Positions 33,806 through 45,515 of a stretch of 64,000 nt of DNA are shown piece by piece (position 1 is the first letter of the stretch; every line of letters starts with the position of its first letter). Source of the DNA: Gnetum montanum (Eukaryota; Streptophyta; Gnetopsida; Gnetales; Gnetaceae); contig MNCI01010836.1 of the NCBI GenBank assembly GCA_015680685.1, positions 31,393 to 95,392 of the forward strand, in the 5' to 3' direction. A program made the position numbers and the translations under genes. Under the pieces are notes generated by a model. That model was given only the letters and a program-made list of their open reading frames with translations, did no database searches and was not told the DNA's origin.

Positions 33806-35149
33806 GCAGGATTAATAAATATGTTTCATTTTCTTTAATTTTATAATTTTTTGTTTCGAAATTTTTCATTTTTTAATTTTTTGTTTTATCTTTTTATCTT
33901 TTCATAAGTAATCTCATCTACTAATAAAACACTCATGTGGCTCATTGGTTATGGTATGTTCTATGTTATCGAGTCTCAAGTGATCAATTATTTGGACAGT
34001 GAGTCCATTACACCTACTCATCCATTCTACAAATAAGAGGTTATATTTGAGGGTATAATGATATTCTTGACATTCTTAAGACTTAAAAATAATTTTGTGT
34101 TCATCATACCCAGAATGAAGAAGGATGGACCAAGAGGGAATGATTAGGGTGTGACATCAAGGGGACTTGTGGATTCTCTTTGGTGACATCTCTAAGAGTT
34201 ATCATGTAACATGGTTGTATTAAGATCCTTGTAGATCTAACACAAAATGGGAGTAAGAGTAATCAAAAGGCACTCAAAAATCCAATGCTATTTTAGGGGG
34301 TTCCACTGGAAAGACATGAACCCATGCCCAAAGGTTGGTAGCTTCTCTGGATTTACTAATAAGAAAAAACAAAGAGAAAGTGCTACAAAGAAAAAATCAC
34401 TCCTCCCTTGAATAAAATGCCAAGTGATTGTACACCTTGTTGTTCAGGTACTCTCATAGTCACTCATCATGGGATGAAACAATGCAGTGTCACTGATTAG
34501 AGAAATGGACTTGGTCCTGATCTTGGAATGATGGGTTAATGACACATTAATCATGCTATACACGTAGGATTCATTGTACCCTAGGTTAGTTACCTCATGT
34601 TCCAATCTCTATAATCCCTTCTACATCCCATATCATCTCGTTGTTCATGTAATTGTAACTCGTGTCTTGTGTAGCATAGAATTTTGACCTCATTTCGGTG
34701 ATACTTACATGTGTGTGTTTTGTGGAAACAGTGTGGATTACATTTAACCCTTTGAGTGCCCACGGACACTTTTAAGTGTGGTTACGGAAAGGCATTATAG
34801 ATTGGAACCTGCTTTGGGGAGGACCCACTTGCATAATCTTTTCCATTTGCACTCATAACACATATTTCACACATACCATCTATTACCCTCAACATATTTT
34901 CAACGATATTATTTCCCTTATTACTATCCCTCCGAATTCGAATGTTCCTATGAACCATCAAATAGCCTTTTTCTCTCCATTACCACCCGAGGCCCTTATT
35001 GATTAATTCCACACACACATAATTATTTTTGCTTTCAAAGTAAGTTAAATTATCCTAGAATACTTTAACATTTGTCCACATGTCCTTAGTTTCCATTGTT
35101 CATTTTAGAAAAGTATTCATAGATTTTGTAAATTCCCTAGTGCCCTAAC
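33806..35149 (+). other. Conserved non-coding tract of element C
   Basis: Counterpart of F 11256-12480 and E 52060-53550. Shared blocks are ACAGTGAGTCCATTAC (33995), GGGTGTGACATCAAGGGGA (34149) and ACCCATGCCCAAAGG (34319). It joins gag directly to the promoter module, so pol is absent from C. No gene is supported. Confidence 0.6.
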
Positions 35150-35225
35150 ATCACGGCCAACGTGATATTGCGTACGCGATATCACATATGCGATATCATG
35201 TAACAAAAACCTATATATATGTGAC
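35150..35225 (+). promoter_or_regulatory. Internal promoter-like module of C, copy of its U3 motif
   Basis: GATATTGCGTACGCGATATC and ACATATGCGATATC at 35164-35197 repeat the motif that defines the U3 of C and D. A TATA-like CTATATATATG follows at 35211-35221. The element's 3' ORF begins downstream at 41708, with element D inserted between. The resemblance to the LTR U3 is direct sequence evidence; promoter activity is inferred. Confidence 0.6.
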
Positions 35226-35557
35226 CCCCTCGCACCAATTTCCATCATTTTCAACTATTCACATAGGGGAGTTTTTCAAATTTCCCTCTACGACTTGCGA
35301 TTGTGCATCCCTTGCTTTCATACCTATATCTCGCTCACTAGTCCTCCAATTTTCATTCCATCTGAACCTACTTCAACCCGAAGCGTTCAACTTAGTCGTG
35401 GAGGAGAGGCATATGCCAAATAATGCATAACGTTTTTGGAATTTTTCATCATCCAAAGGACATTATCAAGGATAATTCGTTATAACATTAAGGATAAATG
35501 TGCCAAAAATAATTTCATCCCCTTAGTTATACTGGGAAACTGAATTTGGAAACCACT
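35226..35557 (+). other. Leader of the 3' ORF of C, interrupted by D
   Basis: It is non-coding and pyrimidine-rich near 35235-35360, and matches the leader of E after 53690 in the block GAGTTTTTCAAATTTCC (compare 53723). The last five bases, CCACT (35553-35557), are the left target duplication of D; CCACC at 41566-41570 is the right one. Confidence 0.45.
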
Positions 35558-36424
35558 TGATGAGTGGTGAGGTACCCCTACACTCAACCATATGAATATG
35601 AGCATTTTCACACGTGATATGGTCGAACTCTATAGACGGACTAGTTGTAGCACCTAGATCATTAACCTTAGGTCATAGTTCACTGTCTTCCCACCTGGAC
35701 TAGTATTAGCTTTATCATATATGGTTTAGTTCAGAGTGAGGTGTATGATGTGTTCCTAATCTAATGCTACTCTTGAAGGCAATGGAAAATAATGTTCACT
35801 AAGCTAAGAGAGAAAGGGTAAGAGACTAAGCAACTAATTTTAACTAACTAAGTTCTAATGCCTAGCATTAGCATCCATCCCACTTACCGTTCATACCCTG
35901 AACCAATGCAACCTTTTGGGATTACTAAACATTATTCGTTGCTAGGATTACCAAGTGTAACACACACACTCGAAGTAGTCATACTGAATGCACTTAACTA
36001 GGAGTGTTGAGGGTTGAGAGAGATTAATTAAATAATAAAGCATTTAAACGATGAACAATAAATGACAGTAATTAAAGTTCTATTTAGCTTAGTCCATGCA
36101 CTACAAGGTTTATCCAACAGTTCATCTTTATTTCTATACACAAACTTGTGCTCAGGTACAATATTTGCTCAAATAAAGATCCGTTCACTTTGGAGCTCCT
36201 ATTGTGGGCACATGGAAATTATTCTATCTCTGGAGAGGTAAAACTACCAGATTTTTGCTAAGGATCTAGATTTAGATGGAGAAACAAGGGAGAGCCGCCT
36301 CTTATTTATAAACTTGGTGGCGTACTGTGATATCACATACGCAATATCATGGGGGATGCGATATCCTAGCTGATGCGATATCGCATACATGATATCACGA
36401 CCCATGCAATATCACATCCCATCA
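35558..36424 (-). repeat. 3' LTR of element D
   Basis: On the plus strand it starts TGATGAGTGGTGAGGTACCCC and ends CACATCCCATCA. It matches 40776-41565, and in R/U5 the LTRs of C. The U3 repeats GATATCGCATAC and GCGATATC are at 36325-36415. The complement of 36301-36308 gives the TATA box. Confidence 0.95.
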
Positions 36425-38370
36425 TAAGCTCATGAATGAATGAAAACTCATCCTCAAGTTTCTTACAAAATATTAGGAAGGTATGGGATTATTGACTCAA
36501 ATGGAACTAATGGTGAATGGGATGACATGTGAACGGATCATAATTACAAAGCAAAACAAAACTAGTGTTCATGAAAATAGGAGTGAACACTTGATACATT
36601 TTACATCAGGCCTCATTTGGAAGATGAGAGAGAAGAGAGAAGAGAAAAGAAGTCTACTGCTGCCAATGCCAAGATTGCGCCTTTCATTGTCCATCCATAA
36701 GTGCCCCATCGATCTTGTTCCTTGCATAGCTGCTTCAACACTGATCCATTCCAAGTGTTCCCTCCAAATCCAATCCATTATTACATGATTACCATCTGCA
36801 CACACAACACAGTCTTTATATTAGAAAGGATAAATGAATCACAATGTAGTTGATACCTTACTTCGGTGAAAAGGTCCATTGGTTGAGTTGTGGTATGGCT
36901 GATGTAGATTTAAAGATATACTAGTGATGAGTACCGAAGGTGTAGGTGTTAGGCAAAAATCAAGAAAATTGGTTCAAGACCCCCATGACTAAGAGCAAAC
37001 CTCTAGTAGCGATAGAATGCAGAAAGAAAAGGAACAAAAAGAATGGATAAAAAGAGACAACTATAACATTGATGAAGTGGATGTCAAGATGGAAATTAAC
37101 AAAAGAGAGTGGATTGTGAAAAATGTTAAGGGAAAGAAATTAACTGATGTACCAAATAGGAATGCTAGTGGGTCCTCCCCAAAGCAGGCTCATGCCCTTA
37201 ATGCCCTGAAAAATCCACATTCAAAGAGTCTATAGGCTCTAGGAATGTCATTTGAAACAAGAGTTAAAGTATTAACCGCAAGAATTTACCAAAAAGAAAA
37301 CAATGCATCCACCAAGATATGGAATACTGATACAACCAGCAATGAGGTGATAGATGGGGAAAGAAGGATGGAAAGGAGAGAGTGGAATGGAGTCTCAAGA
37401 ACAAAGTGGTGTATAGCTCCCTATGTGTTTCATGATTACTGTGACTTAGTAGATCCCATTCCAAGTTCAGCCTCAACAAACCACATCCAATGACTTCGCA
37501 TCAATGCATTTGGCCAATCCATCCACTTGAAGTAACAAGAATGCCTTCACCCAAGAGGCACCACAATTTTGACAAAATGGAGGAGAGAATGGGAAGCGAG
37601 GAGGGCCTTAGTTAGAGGGAACATGTTTATTTTAGTTCCATAACGAGTGCTTGTAGCCCAAATGATTATTTTGTCTAAGGGGTGTGCTTTGAATTCTCAA
37701 TTTTTCATCTTCTTTTCTTTTTTTCATTTTTTTTTTTGGTTTTTTTTTTTTTGTGTTTTTGTATGAGAATTATTATTTTTATTTTCTTAGCTTCTCGATA
37801 ATTGAGTAATGTCAAAATGATAAGATAACTAAAGAAGAAAAAATCCAAGTACCCAAGAGAATGGCCAACACAAATGTATCAAGTTCCCTTGAAGCCACAT
37901 CCTTTTCAATCTTTGAGTCGTTACTTAGTTTGAGAAATGCCGAGTCACCAATTCGTTATAGTTCTTATTATTGAAAAAGGACTGTATAGCTCCAAGCGAA
38001 GAGAGACCATAGAGATTTATGGATGTATGGATGATGTAAACTCATTGCATGCTATATCAAAAGAAACATACCTTAGTATCAACATCATAACTTAAAGGTA
38101 AAAATCAAACATTAGCAACCAATAGAAAAAATAGTTCATACCATCATGAAGAACACTTATTAAATGAAAAACTTAACAAGATGGATAACACACACACACA
38201 CAAAGAAATGAAAAAGTATAAATGATGTTGTAAAAAAAAACTTAAAAAAAAAGATAAAACAATAAATTAAAAGGTGAAAAAATGGAAAAAAATAGTTGAA
38301 AAATTAAAGAATCAGAAAACTAATTATTAATTCTATGTTGTTAGAATGGAGGATACTTCCCATACCAAAA
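36425..38370 (-). other. Polypurine-side and non-coding tract of D
   Basis: Directly after the LTR the complement reads GGATGAGTTTTCATTCATTC, the pre-LTR wording of this family. The inverted conserved non-coding tract follows at about 37200-37930 (complement holds AATTCAAAGCACACCCC at about 37685 and CTAACTAAGGCCCTCC at about 37606). D lacks both pol and the 3' ORF. Simple A/T runs occur at 37735-37760 and 38230-38300. Confidence 0.6.
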
Positions 38371-40483
38371 TGGTTGAGCATGACTAGAATTAATAAATGG
38401 AAGATTAGTATCCTTGCATATTAGAAATATTGGGACCTGGTCATACTAACCCCATTGGGGTTCACACACTTGATTATAGTAACCATAGTAGGGAAATTTA
38501 TAAGATGTAGGTTCCATATAATGAGTTGACCCACTATGATAAATGGGATCGTTAGATGGTATGCAAGAATCAAGATGTCATCCTCCATGGCTATATTCAT
38601 TGGGCTGTATGGTTGTTAGAGTGTTAAGTGGTGGCCTTGATGAGGTAACATGAGGCATTGGGTTTGAAGAGGAAGATGCACCATGGTGTTGGGTTTGTGT
38701 TGAGTTGGTGGATGCAGTGGTTCCTAAACTGTGATGTTCCACGGTCATATCTAAAGAAGGGATTCTTTTGATGTTGTGAAGGACCTCCACTGCTGTTGGG
38801 AGTAGCCACACAAGTAACGTTTATGGGTTGGTGCTGTAGTGTGAAAATTTCTAGCATAGTAGGCAGTGATGTAGGAGGAGGTGAAGTATGAGAATATTTA
38901 GGTTGAGGATAACTGTAATAAGTGTAAGTCACATGAGGTGGTGATCTTGTTGGGGAGGACATGGGTGGATAGTACTCAGGAGAATGATAACGATGAGGTG
39001 AGGTAGAGGATGATGAGCTCGTTGGAGAAATAGGGTGTTGAACATAATAATAAGCATTTGACATTAGGACATATGAAGGGTATGGTCCAGCTGGCGGTGG
39101 CCAACCCCATGACTAAGGTTTTTGCTAGTGTGGTTGAACTAGATATTTCTATACGAAATCTAGATGTAACATTCCTCCCCAATGCTCATGTAAATGTGAC
39201 AAGACTGGGCATTGGCCCTTCGGAAGATTTTATAGACAGACATTACATTGATATGTGAAATTGGTAGTTGAGATCTTATTCTTATCATCTTCTACCCTTT
39301 GTTTCGATTGTTTCGTGGTGTCTCGTCCTATTTCTCGGTTTGGCATAACTCTTCCTCTAATGATGCTGGCATATTCTCCATATATTACATGTTCTCAGTC
39401 TGCCACCTTATTGACCTTTGCCTCAATTTCATCTAATGATTGTAGGATGGGCAAAGATGATTCCACCTCCTTGAAGTGAGTGGATTTCTCCTCTTTATGA
39501 TTATGAATCCTAGTTAAGTTGAGATTTTGGTCTTGTTGAGAACTTTCAACATTCTCCCATTTGGCTAGTTCTCCTTCTTCTTTTGCCACCCGCTTAATAA
39601 GCTCTTGAAGTTCATGGGTTTGTAGCTCATATAGTTGACCTCAGGCGTACATCCCTAGGGTCTCCTTTATTTCATTACGGAGCCAATCTATGACATGATA
39701 CATTAGCTTCTCTTCGAAGAACCCATGGCTTGGGTAGTTGTTTAATAGTGCATAATATCTTTCTAAGGACATGTCCAAGGGTTCATGATGCACTTGTTTC
39801 CATTCTTGGATTTCTCTCCTCAAGGCTAACACTCTTGCGTAGGTTTGATATCTTTCATTAAAGGCTTCTACCATTGTTGGCCAATGTCATATTAAATTTG
39901 GTTTTAATGATCTATACCATATTTTTGCTTCCTCAACGAGTGTCATAGGGAAAAGCTTAAGTTTTTGCCACTTGTTATCAATGTTGTTCCATGTGTAGGC
40001 ATCGTAGAAGGCTTGTAAATGATGTTGCGAATTTGAATAATAGCCTCCTAGAAACTTGGGAAAATTTTATAAACCGAGCGTAGGTAGAAGGCTCTCTTTA
40101 TGATGCCTACGTGAGATTTGAATAGCCTCTTGTATCTGCATTAGGCTCTTAGTGGCCAGTAGGGGTTCATCATCATTAGGTAAGCTATGTGTTCCTATGT
40201 TGGGATGATGTTGCCTTTGTTTATGTTGGTGTTCTTGATTTTCTTTGTGAGCTCGATTTTTAGTTCTACGTCGATCCCTTGAAAGATAGTCATCTGTATC
40301 ACAATCTAACATTGAAGGAGTAGAGGAAGAGAAGGAACTATAAAACTCGTTATGACTTTTGTAGGCCTTCCAATCATCCCCAAGAAAATTCTTGTTAGTT
40401 ATTGAGAAGGTCCTAGGCCTTTCGGGCCTCCTCGTTCTACAGGATGACTCATCCTGACTAGAGTTGTCAAAGTTGGATGACAA
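38371..40483 (-). pseudogene. gag: gag of element D
   Basis: Read on the minus strand from the ATG at 40483. A polar N-terminal part (138 residues open to 40067) holds the acidic and basic stretch DTDDYLSRDRRRTKNRAHK. The gag core follows, including VEAFNERYQTYARVLALRRE and IQEWKQVHHEPLDMSLERYY at 39874-39790. A Ser/Pro/Tyr-rich tail runs at 39064-38624. It is better preserved than C's gag but has stops at about 40066, 39640 and 39394. It would be packaged and copied with enzymes from another element. No protease or zinc knuckle is visible. Confidence 0.75.
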
Positions 40484-40756
40484 GGGTCTCTGAGTATCAT
40501 TGGGGTGTTCATAAATGTAGGGAACTCCTCATAAGGTTGAGTACTCCAATCTTCATTGTCAGATAATTCGTTGGTTCTCTAATGAATTTCCTCACTAGGT
40601 ATGGTAATATCATAGTCTTGTAGGAGAGGAATGATTGTGAAATTGTGTGTGAATTTGTATGTGAATTTTTGTAATTATTTCTTTTCCTAAAAGATATATC
40701 ATTAAGTCCTTTACAGTGACCTTGTATGGTATAACCAATCTAGATAGCTAGCACTT

Positions 40757-40774
40757 TCCTCGGCAACGGCGCCA
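40757..40774 (-). promoter_or_regulatory. Primer binding site of D (tRNA-Asp type)
   Basis: On the minus strand it reads TGGCGCCGTTGCCGAGGA, one T from the LTR end. It matches the complement of a plant tRNA-Asp 3' end (TGGCGCCGTTGCCGGGGA) at all but one position. This is the best preserved primer site in the window. Confidence 0.85.
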
Positions 40775-40775
40775 A

Positions 40776-41565
40776 TGATGAGTGGCGAGGTACCCCTACA
40801 CTCAACCATATGAATATGAGCATTTTCACATGTGATCTAGTCAAAATCTGCAGACAAACTAGTTGTGGTACCTAGATCGTTAACCTTAGGTCGTAGTTTG
40901 CTGTCTTTCCACCTGGACTAGTATTAGCTTTGTCATGTATGGTTTAGTCTAGAGTGAGGTGTATGATGTGTTCCTAATCTAATGCTACTCCTGAAGGCAA
41001 TGAAAAATAATGTTTACTAAGCAATGAAAAACTAATTTTAGCAAACTATGTTCTAATGCCTAGCATTAGTATCTGTCCCACTCACCGTTCACACCCTGAA
41101 CCAATGCAACCTTCTCAGATTACCAAGTGTAACACACGTGCTCGAAGTGGTTGTACTGAATGCACTTAACTAGGAGTGTTGAACATTGAGAGAGATTAAC
41201 TAACTAATAAAGCATTTAAGCAATGAACAATAAATAATAGTAATTAAATTCCTATTTAGCTTAGTCCATGCACTAGAAGGTTTATCCAATAGTTCATCTT
41301 TATTTTTGTACACAAACTTGTGCTCAGGTACAGTATTTGCTCGAATAAAGACCCGTTCACTTTGGAGCTCCTACTGTAGGCACATGGAAATTATTCTATC
41401 TTTGGAGAGGTAAAACTGCTAGAGTTTCACTAAGGATCTAGATCTAGATGGAGAAACAAGGGAGAGCCACCTCTTATTTATAGACATGATGGTGCACTGC
41501 GATATCGTGTATGCGATATCGCTGGGGACGATGTGATATCGCATATGCGATATCGCATCCTATCA
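40776..41565 (-). repeat. 5' LTR of element D
   Basis: Starts TGATGAGTGGCGAGG on the plus strand and ends CGCATCCTATCA. It is 790 bp against 867 bp for its partner; the shorter copy lacks a stretch near 41030 and some U3 repeats. A TATA box complement is at 41473-41482. CCACC follows as the right target duplication (one mismatch with CCACT at 35553). Confidence 0.93.
41535..41554. repeat. 20-bp perfect palindrome in the U3 of D
   Basis: GATATCGCATATGCGATATC equals its own complement. Related palindromes recur in the U3 of all C and D LTRs and in the internal module at 35164-35197. Confidence 0.95.
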
Positions 41566-41570
41566 CCACC

Positions 41571-41707
41571 TAAGCAAAGAGGATTAAATATTACAATCTT
41601 TCAAGAAACATCACACATACATAAAACAAATTTATTAAGTCAAGTAGTAAGGTATAACCTAACCTTGGTAACAACCTTACTAACAATGGGTCTTGTGTGA
41701 TTGTAGA
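41571..41707 (+). other. Leader and intron-like end before the 3' ORF of C
   Basis: TCAAGTAGTAAGGTATAACC near 41640 matches the donor region in F (ATCAAGGTAAGGTATCAACT, 12478). The acceptor TGTGTGATTGTAG ends at 41707, directly before ATG. The donor G appears to be mutated in this copy. Confidence 0.45.
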
Positions 41708-44480
41708 TGATCCTAAAACATGGACAACATAAAGGTCATGCTCAAGGTGGGAATAAATGACTTAGGAGAGGTGGACAAGCTCCTATTGGAAAGCATGTAG
41801 AGTAGGATGAACAATCATTTAGCATCGACCAAGAGAACCCTGCTACTATACAATCAAGGTAAGTAGAAGGAGGAGCTGCGGTAGTGCCTAAATAGGGACA
41901 ACATCCCATGTTGCCCCAGGATTGTGTTTAGGCTATCCATGAAAGGTCCATATTCACTACAGTGATTGTAGAATTAAATTTTGAATCTTTCATAGAGTTT
42001 GCTCTAGAGGCTATTAGGGATTACCTCAAAGGGTCCCACATTATGGCCTATCCTCTTTGAAAGTGGTGCTTGGTACTTAAGAAAAATGCACCAATTTTGG
42101 CACAATAGAGAACAAGGCACCAAGATTAATATCTGTGGTGTGACAATCAATTTCTCTATTCAGGCCATTTCGAAAGCCTTAAACCTTCCAAATACAGGGC
42201 CAAAGCTTGTTCAGTTGTCTACCTGTTTAGACCCTAATGCACGATGAGTTTGGTTGGAAAGGGTATATGGAAAGGAGGATAAGATATTTGGATAGTTAAC
42301 AACAGAAGAGAGGATCTATTTCAAAATAGGGACTTATCAACTCTTCTCCATGAAGGGCTTAAAAAGAATTTTAACATATGCAGGAAGAGTATGTGTAGTA
42401 TTGCTGGGAAAGGTTAATGCTAACCTGCCTCATCTATATTTTATAGAGATCCTGAGGCAGTTTCAAGAATGGAAGATAGGGAAGCTTGCATTGCACTTCC
42501 CTTGTCTTATTAGGAAGTTATGCAGACATGCTAGCATCATAGGATATACCAATGATGTCCTCCAAAAAGCCCAAAATGCTTCATATGCTAATCTACTAAA
42601 GCCACTAGTCTCAAGGAAAATCACTGGTGAGACGCTGGGACAAAAATAAGAAAAAGAACAAATAGTAGGACCAACTACAACTCAACTTGTAGGACCCAGC
42701 CAACTTTCAAGTACAAGACCTAGCCAACAATAAGAAGCAAGGCCTAGCATGGGCCAAGATCAACCATTTCCACTGCAAAATTACAGATCGTCGATGAGCC
42801 ATCTCAAGGCCATCATTAAAACGGTTAGTTGGGAAAGTCGTGATGATGCAAATATCTCCCACATCATCGACAATGCCATAAAATCCATGGTTTCTTTGGA
42901 TTGTGCAATGGGTGAAGTGTCCATCCATACAGGAGGATGGGAGAGCACTTGGCCACAATAGATCTTAGTGAATGCTACATCTTTTTAAGTGTAATTAGAA
43001 ACTATTGAAGGGGCCATACTGGCCATAGTGGTGATCATGCAGCACCAGGATGTAGCAGCAACCACAGAAGTGGTCACAGACCACATTAAGAAATCACTTA
43101 ATGTACCTATTATGCCACTGGTAGACCTTACAGGAGCATGAGATTCTCAAATTCATGAGGATGTACTTGATAGATTGCTACAAATAGGATAGGTAATGAC
43201 ATTCCTATTTGAAATCCCTCAGGATGTTATGAAAATTCAATCAGACCTCATTTCCACCAAAGGGAAGCTGGTCTTGATAGAGATGAGGGTCGAGCACGCT
43301 AAAGCAGAGGTGAAAAAAATCGCAAGAAAGGGTCATAGCCCTACAAGTAGCATAGCGAGATCCTTCGTAATTTGTTCCTACTGACCAGCTTGACACTTTA
43401 AAAATCAAGCAACTGACCAAACTATTAACGCAAAATAAAAAGGTGGCAAAAGAAAAAGAGAAGGCAATTTGGGATGCCTCTGCAGCGCAAGTGTAAACTT
43501 ATGTGCATACCAAGGCACTCAAGGCCTTACAAAAGGAAAACAAGCAGCTTGTTGCTAACAACCTTTGGTTGATTTCTGTGGAGAAGCAAAAGAATGTTCT
43601 TGAAGAACATTTTTAGTAGTTATGAGAATAACTCATCCAAGTTAACTAGAACATGAACTGTTTAGCCAGGGAAAATTGAACCCTCTCAATGGAGGAGGTA
43701 CGTGCCATCTACCAGAAGATAGCTATTGAAATAAGCGCATGGAAGAATGAGGCTGAACGACATGAAAAGCTAAAGGAGCACTTCCGGGACTAGGTGGGGA
43801 TGTAAAAGTAGATCATTAAGAAGGAGATCCATATGGCCAAGGCCCACATCAATGCTATCAATGCTCAACACATTGACTGGCTAGCCATATTGGACACTTA
43901 TGCATTTTTCCACCAGGTGGAAGTTAAGAACTAGGACCTACAAATCCAAGACCTTATAGAATATGTGAAGTTGGCAAACCTTCAGTATGCCAACCTTTCC
44001 ATGTTAACAGTAGGATGCCCAAGAATAGAGCTTGAGCAATAGGTAGCCACCACCTACATCAAATATGAAACAAAATTTGCAGAACATAAGAAGATATTGC
44101 AAAAACTGGAGATTGCAAATTCTAAACTTGAGGTGGTTAAAGTAAGCTACTAGGGATAAAAAGGTATCGTAACAAGCTTGGATCCACGACTTGCAGATTT
44201 TCAAGAATACAAAGACAAAGCTAGAGCCTATGAGGAGGAACGAAGGGTGTCTATAGCTTGGTATGTCAAGGCAAACAAAATGTTTCTACAACTACCCTAT
44301 CCATGGGAAGTGTCTACTCCATCAAACATCTAAACATTAGCATGGATGGCATAGGATCCCCGAACTAAAGAGGACAGACTCCAAGCCATACTTCAACACC
44401 ATCAAGTTTCAAGACCTGAAACACAAGACAAGGGAAAGGCATCCATGGAAGAGCCACTACCACCAGGAACTACATGAGTT
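41708..44480 (+). pseudogene. 3' ORF of C: coiled-coil protein in the env position
   Basis: The ATG follows the splice acceptor. Broken frames keep segments also found in E. These are ELNFESFIEFALEAIRD (41972-42022), then FPCLIRKLCRHASIIGYTND (42497-42556), then a heptad-rich helical part at 43190-43350 and 43500-43620 (LQKENKQLVANN). Near 43740-44130 come KLKEHFRD, LIEYVKLANLQYANL and LTVGCPR, and finally LPYPWEVSTPSNI. The L-I-x-x-L-C-R-x-A wording resembles plant transposon-associated proteins. I see no signal peptide, hydrophobic anchor or retroviral envelope motif. Position between the pol/gag part and the 3' LTR is that of the env-like ORF of Athila elements. Function unknown. Confidence 0.6.
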
Positions 44481-44688
44481 TCATCAATTTTGTAGCTATA
44501 GGATTTTCTTTCACATTCTTTGTGTTGTGTCTAAATTTTGTAGCTATAGGATTTTCTTTCGCATGATTCCACACTATGGCATAAACCCATTTTCACTAGT
44601 CAGTAATCCCATACCTATCCACTATATAATCAATGGAGCTTGTTCTTACTGTAACTCAAGGATGAGTTTTTATTTAGTTGTGGGGGTA
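44481..44688 (+). other. Terminal untranslated region and polypurine tract of C
   Basis: It contains a direct duplication of about 30 bp with TTTTGTAGCTATAGGATTTT (44490 and 44536). It then has the family wording CCCATACCTATCCACTATA, CAAGGATGAGTTTTTATTTA and the purine tract TGGGGGTA directly before the LTR. Confidence 0.7.
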
Positions 44689-45515
44689 TGATGAGTTATC
44701 ATTTTGTTGGCTACAATATCACAACTATGATATCACATAGATGATATTACATACGCGATATTGAAGCCTGTCTCCTCATCTATAAATAAGAGGTAGAAAG
44801 ATTTGGTAGGCAATTTTTTAAAGTTGTTAAGTTTAAGTTTTCAATAAGGTTTTAGTACATCAATTTTTCCTCTCAACAATTTTCTCCTAGTGTATGCCTA
44901 CAGTGTGATGATTGTAATTGTATGACATCCTTATTTGAGTGTGACATACTTGGACATGCACATGACTGGCAATAAAGATCAAGATTACTTCATCATTGTA
45001 GCGTCCACTTAGCTTAATTATTTAGTTATTTAATTGCTATTTACTGCTTTCCTAGTTAATATCTCTATACCCTTATCTCCTAGTAGCACAGAATGAGTAT
45101 GACTTAATCACGAGCATTCAAGTGTGACTTCTTGGTAACCCAATAGCGTACTTAGGCCATGCACTTGGTAATCCCAGTGGTAGTCATACACGAGGTCCAA
45201 GATGTGTACAGATGATTAAGGAATGGATGTTCATCGCACTTAGGCTAGCTTAAACTCTCTCTCTCCTAGTTTAGTTGATATTATTTTCCATTAGCCCTAG
45301 GAGTAGCAATAGTATAGGAACACATCATATACCTCACTCTAGAATAAACCATACATGAAAAAGCTAATACTAGTCTAGGTGGGAAGATAGCAAACCACGA
45401 TCTACGAGTAACTATCTAGATACCGCAACTAGCCCATCTGTGGAATTTGACTAGATCATGTGTGAAAGGCTCGTATTCATATGGTTGAGTGTAGGGGCTA
45501 CCTCACCACTCATCA
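44689..45515 (+). repeat. 3' LTR of element C
   Basis: TGATGAGTTATC to CACCACTCATCA, partner of 30808-31666. TATAAATA is at 44781-44788. Target duplication AGTTT follows. Confidence 0.95.

Noticed and set aside
41708-44480. Retroviral-type envelope gene
   Set aside because: No signal peptide, anchor or cleavage motif visible; env-like by position only.
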